Shown one piece after another: positions 5,801 through 6,050 of a stretch of 6,050 bases of DNA. The position numbers and the translations under genes are program-made. Every line of letters begins with the position of its first letter. The first letter of the stretch is position 1. The notes beneath the pieces were generated by a model. The model saw only the letters and a program-made list of their open reading frames with translations. It ran no database searches and was not told the origin of the DNA. This stretch comes from Phycisphaerae bacterium (GTDB lineage: Bacteria; Planctomycetota; Phycisphaerae; UBA1845; UTPLA1), in the NCBI GenBank assembly GCA_029259995.1, contig JAJDEC010000329.1, forward strand, positions 1 to 6,050, written 5' to 3'.

Positions 5801-5966
5801 GCAGAATGCGACGACGGGTAGCTCTGAATTCCAGGGCAACCAGACGACGCGATCGTTCAGCCCCGGGGCCTTGTCGGCGAACACGACGTACTACTGGCGT
5901 ATCGATCCGAAGAACGCAACGGGCACAACAGAAGGCGCCGTCTGGTCGTTCACGACGATGCCTTAA
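2832..5966 (+). CDS. Large exported PKD + nine fibronectin-III-like repeat protein
   Basis: 1044 residues from the ATG at 2832 (one more if GTG 2829 is used). Residues 1-25 are an export signal: basic n-region (K5, R8), hydrophobic core AFIVAVSAVTLTG and Cys25 in TGMTC, followed by PGGG. Cys25 suggests a lipoprotein, but Thr at -1 departs from the usual lipobox, so signal peptidase I cleavage is possible. Residues 33-120 are one PKD domain (WVFGDGS at 69-75, HSY at 89-91, then PGSFEVTAY). Residues 121-135 are a Gly/Pro linker. From 137 to the last residue run nine Fn3-like repeats of about 96-107 residues, each with an L-x-W strand, DVYLGTS or DVYFG, YFWRID and G-x-V-W-x-F-T-T. No catalytic domain, transmembrane anchor, dockerin, PEP-CTERM or LPxTG sorting end is visible. 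Such chains usually act as extracellular adhesion, scaffold or spacer modules; partners are unknown. A specific function cannot be given. The 383-base upstream gap suggests independent transcription. Confidence 0.92.
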   Translation: MMGTKSLRNAFIVAVSAVTLTGMTCPGGGSPLPFAQITAVQLFDQPNFTVAFSVESAVLDPTALSQVNWVFGDGSGFVEGPADRATIQHSYIAPGSFEVTAYLFDGSGFVDQITSVITVQPNGGGPGPGPTPVDPTKASAPKPSDGASTVSVDIELSWTAGLDAVSHDVFFGESEEAVENATTGSVGFFIGNQTETTFDPGALDADTEYFWRIDEVNDNGTTKGDVYSFTTGELPGAVKSPVPADGSMSARVTQVLRWTAGTGATSHDVYFGKDVASVQNGTVDDDTFQGNQSGTMFDPEDEDADEDGELLPNTNYYWRIDEVSAGGKTEGPVFQFKTAAMPAKVMMPAPIDGATDVNVAQVLSWTSAAGIEGFDIYFGMDEVEVEAADRQSSEFAGTQSTKTFDPNNVVGSTTYFWRIDPIGPGGTTTGDVFSFTTADQPGQASGPFVPAQDSTNVDIETDLDWNAGVGGVTTTYTIYLSTNANAVTNGQASALLQTQDASSTIVMRDPIDALNPNTVYFWRVDANGPGGTTTGPVLTFTTGSIPQQVTTPSPAIGANGIALDRMLSWQASAGATGYDVYLGTSQSEVQNAGPQDAVFEGTVNVTNYTPAELDGNTEYFWRVDAKGPGGIATGVVWRFRTAPARAENPMPTQNKMNVLIDVDLSWTAGSGAVSHDVYLGTSMMDVSDADNLDPEFQVNQLGTTFTPAATLSGNTTYFWRIDQKGMFGTTKGTIWQFTTGAGQADIVSPADGADLIALMPTLTWTAGDGAAMHDVYLGTSESDVESATRGSPEFKVTRTLGTETYTPPTRLAGSTTHFWRIDSVTANGTTKGEVWQFRTRLARASSPMPTNFETGVDAGALLEWMADDEALRFEVYLGTSQTDVTNAEAGALPAGVNFFDTMDLMVDPPGLAAGSTYFWRVDSIAGDDTTITRGAIWRFTVQSAELPGQAGSPSPFSGATNTALSPTLTWSAATNAMNYDVYFGTSMAAVQNATTGSSEFQGNQTTRSFSPGALSANTTYYWRIDPKNATGTTEGAVWSFTTMP
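3240..5963 (+). repeat. Array of nine tandem Fn3-like protein repeats
   Basis: Unit boundaries, placed just after each 'F-T-T-x(2-5)' linker, are: R1 3240-3539, R2 3540-3860, R3 3861-4157, R4 4158-4472, R5 4473-4766, R6 4767-5060, R7 5061-5360, R8 5361-5675 and R9 5676-5963. The consensus starts with P-x-P-x-D-G-A, then L-S-W-T-A-G, H-D-V-Y-L-G-T-S, a variable loop often ending F-x-G-N-Q, N-T-x-Y-F-W-R-I-D, and G-T-T-x-G-x-V-W-x-F-T-T. R2 carries an acidic insertion (3723-3764). R4 is the most divergent in its first half (YTIYLSTNANAV). R1, R2, R3 and R9 have YFG/FFG in the central strand, whereas R5-R8 have YLGTS. The copies are diverged at DNA level, so this is an old protein-level repeat rather than a recent tandem duplication. 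Confidence 0.92.
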
Positions 5967-5978
5967 CGTTGACAGATG

Positions 5979-5995
5979 CCGCGTGGAAGACGCGG
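5979..5995 (+). terminator. Short GC-rich hairpin after the repeat-protein stop; possible terminator
   Basis: CCGCGT (5979-5984) and ACGCGG (5990-5995) pair perfectly around the five-base loop GGAAG. The stem begins 12 bases after the TAA stop. Only ATTGAAC follows, with no T-run, so an intrinsic terminator is plausible by position but not proven. It resembles the post-plsY hairpin in lacking a U-tract. Confidence 0.35.
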
Positions 5996-6050
5996 ATTGA
6001 ACAGGCTGTTTACTGGAGTGGGTAACATTGAGGGCGGCGCGGCGCGGGGG

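Noticed and set aside
3240..5963. CRISPR-like or DNA satellite array suggested by regular ~300-base periodicity
   Set aside because: The period is a whole number of codons, the frame is open throughout and the similarity is at protein level (Fn3-like units), so it is a coding repeat.
6000..6010. AACAG-G-CTGTT palindrome after the last gene
   Set aside because: The one-base centre cannot form a hairpin loop, and an 11-base dyad alone is too short to call an operator.
6015..6050. Possible start of a further gene (GGAG at 6015-6018, TTG at 6028) at the right edge
   Set aside because: Only about 23 bases of frame remain, with a rare start codon and GC-rich low-complexity sequence; nothing can be inferred.

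Overview
The window looks like a chromosomal segment from a moderately high-GC, Gram-negative-type bacterium, most plausibly a planctomycete (Planctomycetota, perhaps Phycisphaerae-like). The main clue is a secreted protein built from repeats carrying 'YFWRID' and 'G-x-V-W-x-F-T-T' signatures, which from general knowledge are abundant in that phylum. A WaaG-like LPS-type glycosyltransferase fits as well. This placement is inference; no rRNA, tRNA or other marker is present.

Layout, all genes on the + strand. (1) 1-813: the C-terminal part of a GT4-family glycosyltransferase whose 5' end lies outside the window. (2) 854-1699: a NodB/polysaccharide-deacetylase-fold protein that has lost the canonical metal and catalytic residues. 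(3) 1747-2445: plsY, the membrane acyl-phosphate:glycerol-3-phosphate acyltransferase. Genes 1-3 are separated by only 40 and 47 bases, share a strand and all concern the envelope, so they probably form one operon. It may end at a 9-bp perfect hairpin directly after plsY. (4) 2446-2828: a 383-base non-coding gap holding that hairpin, a weak sigma70-like promoter candidate, a GC-rich dyad and three copies of a short ATTCG(G)-NN-CGCA motif. (5) 2832-5966: a 1044-residue exported protein with an N-terminal signal segment ending in Cys, one PKD domain, a Gly/Pro linker and nine tandem fibronectin-III-like repeats running to the last residue. A short hairpin follows its stop codon, and the final ~50 bases show no supportable gene.

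The first three genes fit envelope glycan and phospholipid synthesis. The large repeat protein is probably a separate transcription unit making a surface or periplasmic adhesive or structural protein. I found no CRISPR array, transposon, RNA gene, toxin-antitoxin pair or defence system. The observations most worth following are the degenerate deacetylase, the architecture of the repeat protein (including a DxDxDG-type acidic insertion in one repeat) and the motif cluster upstream of it.
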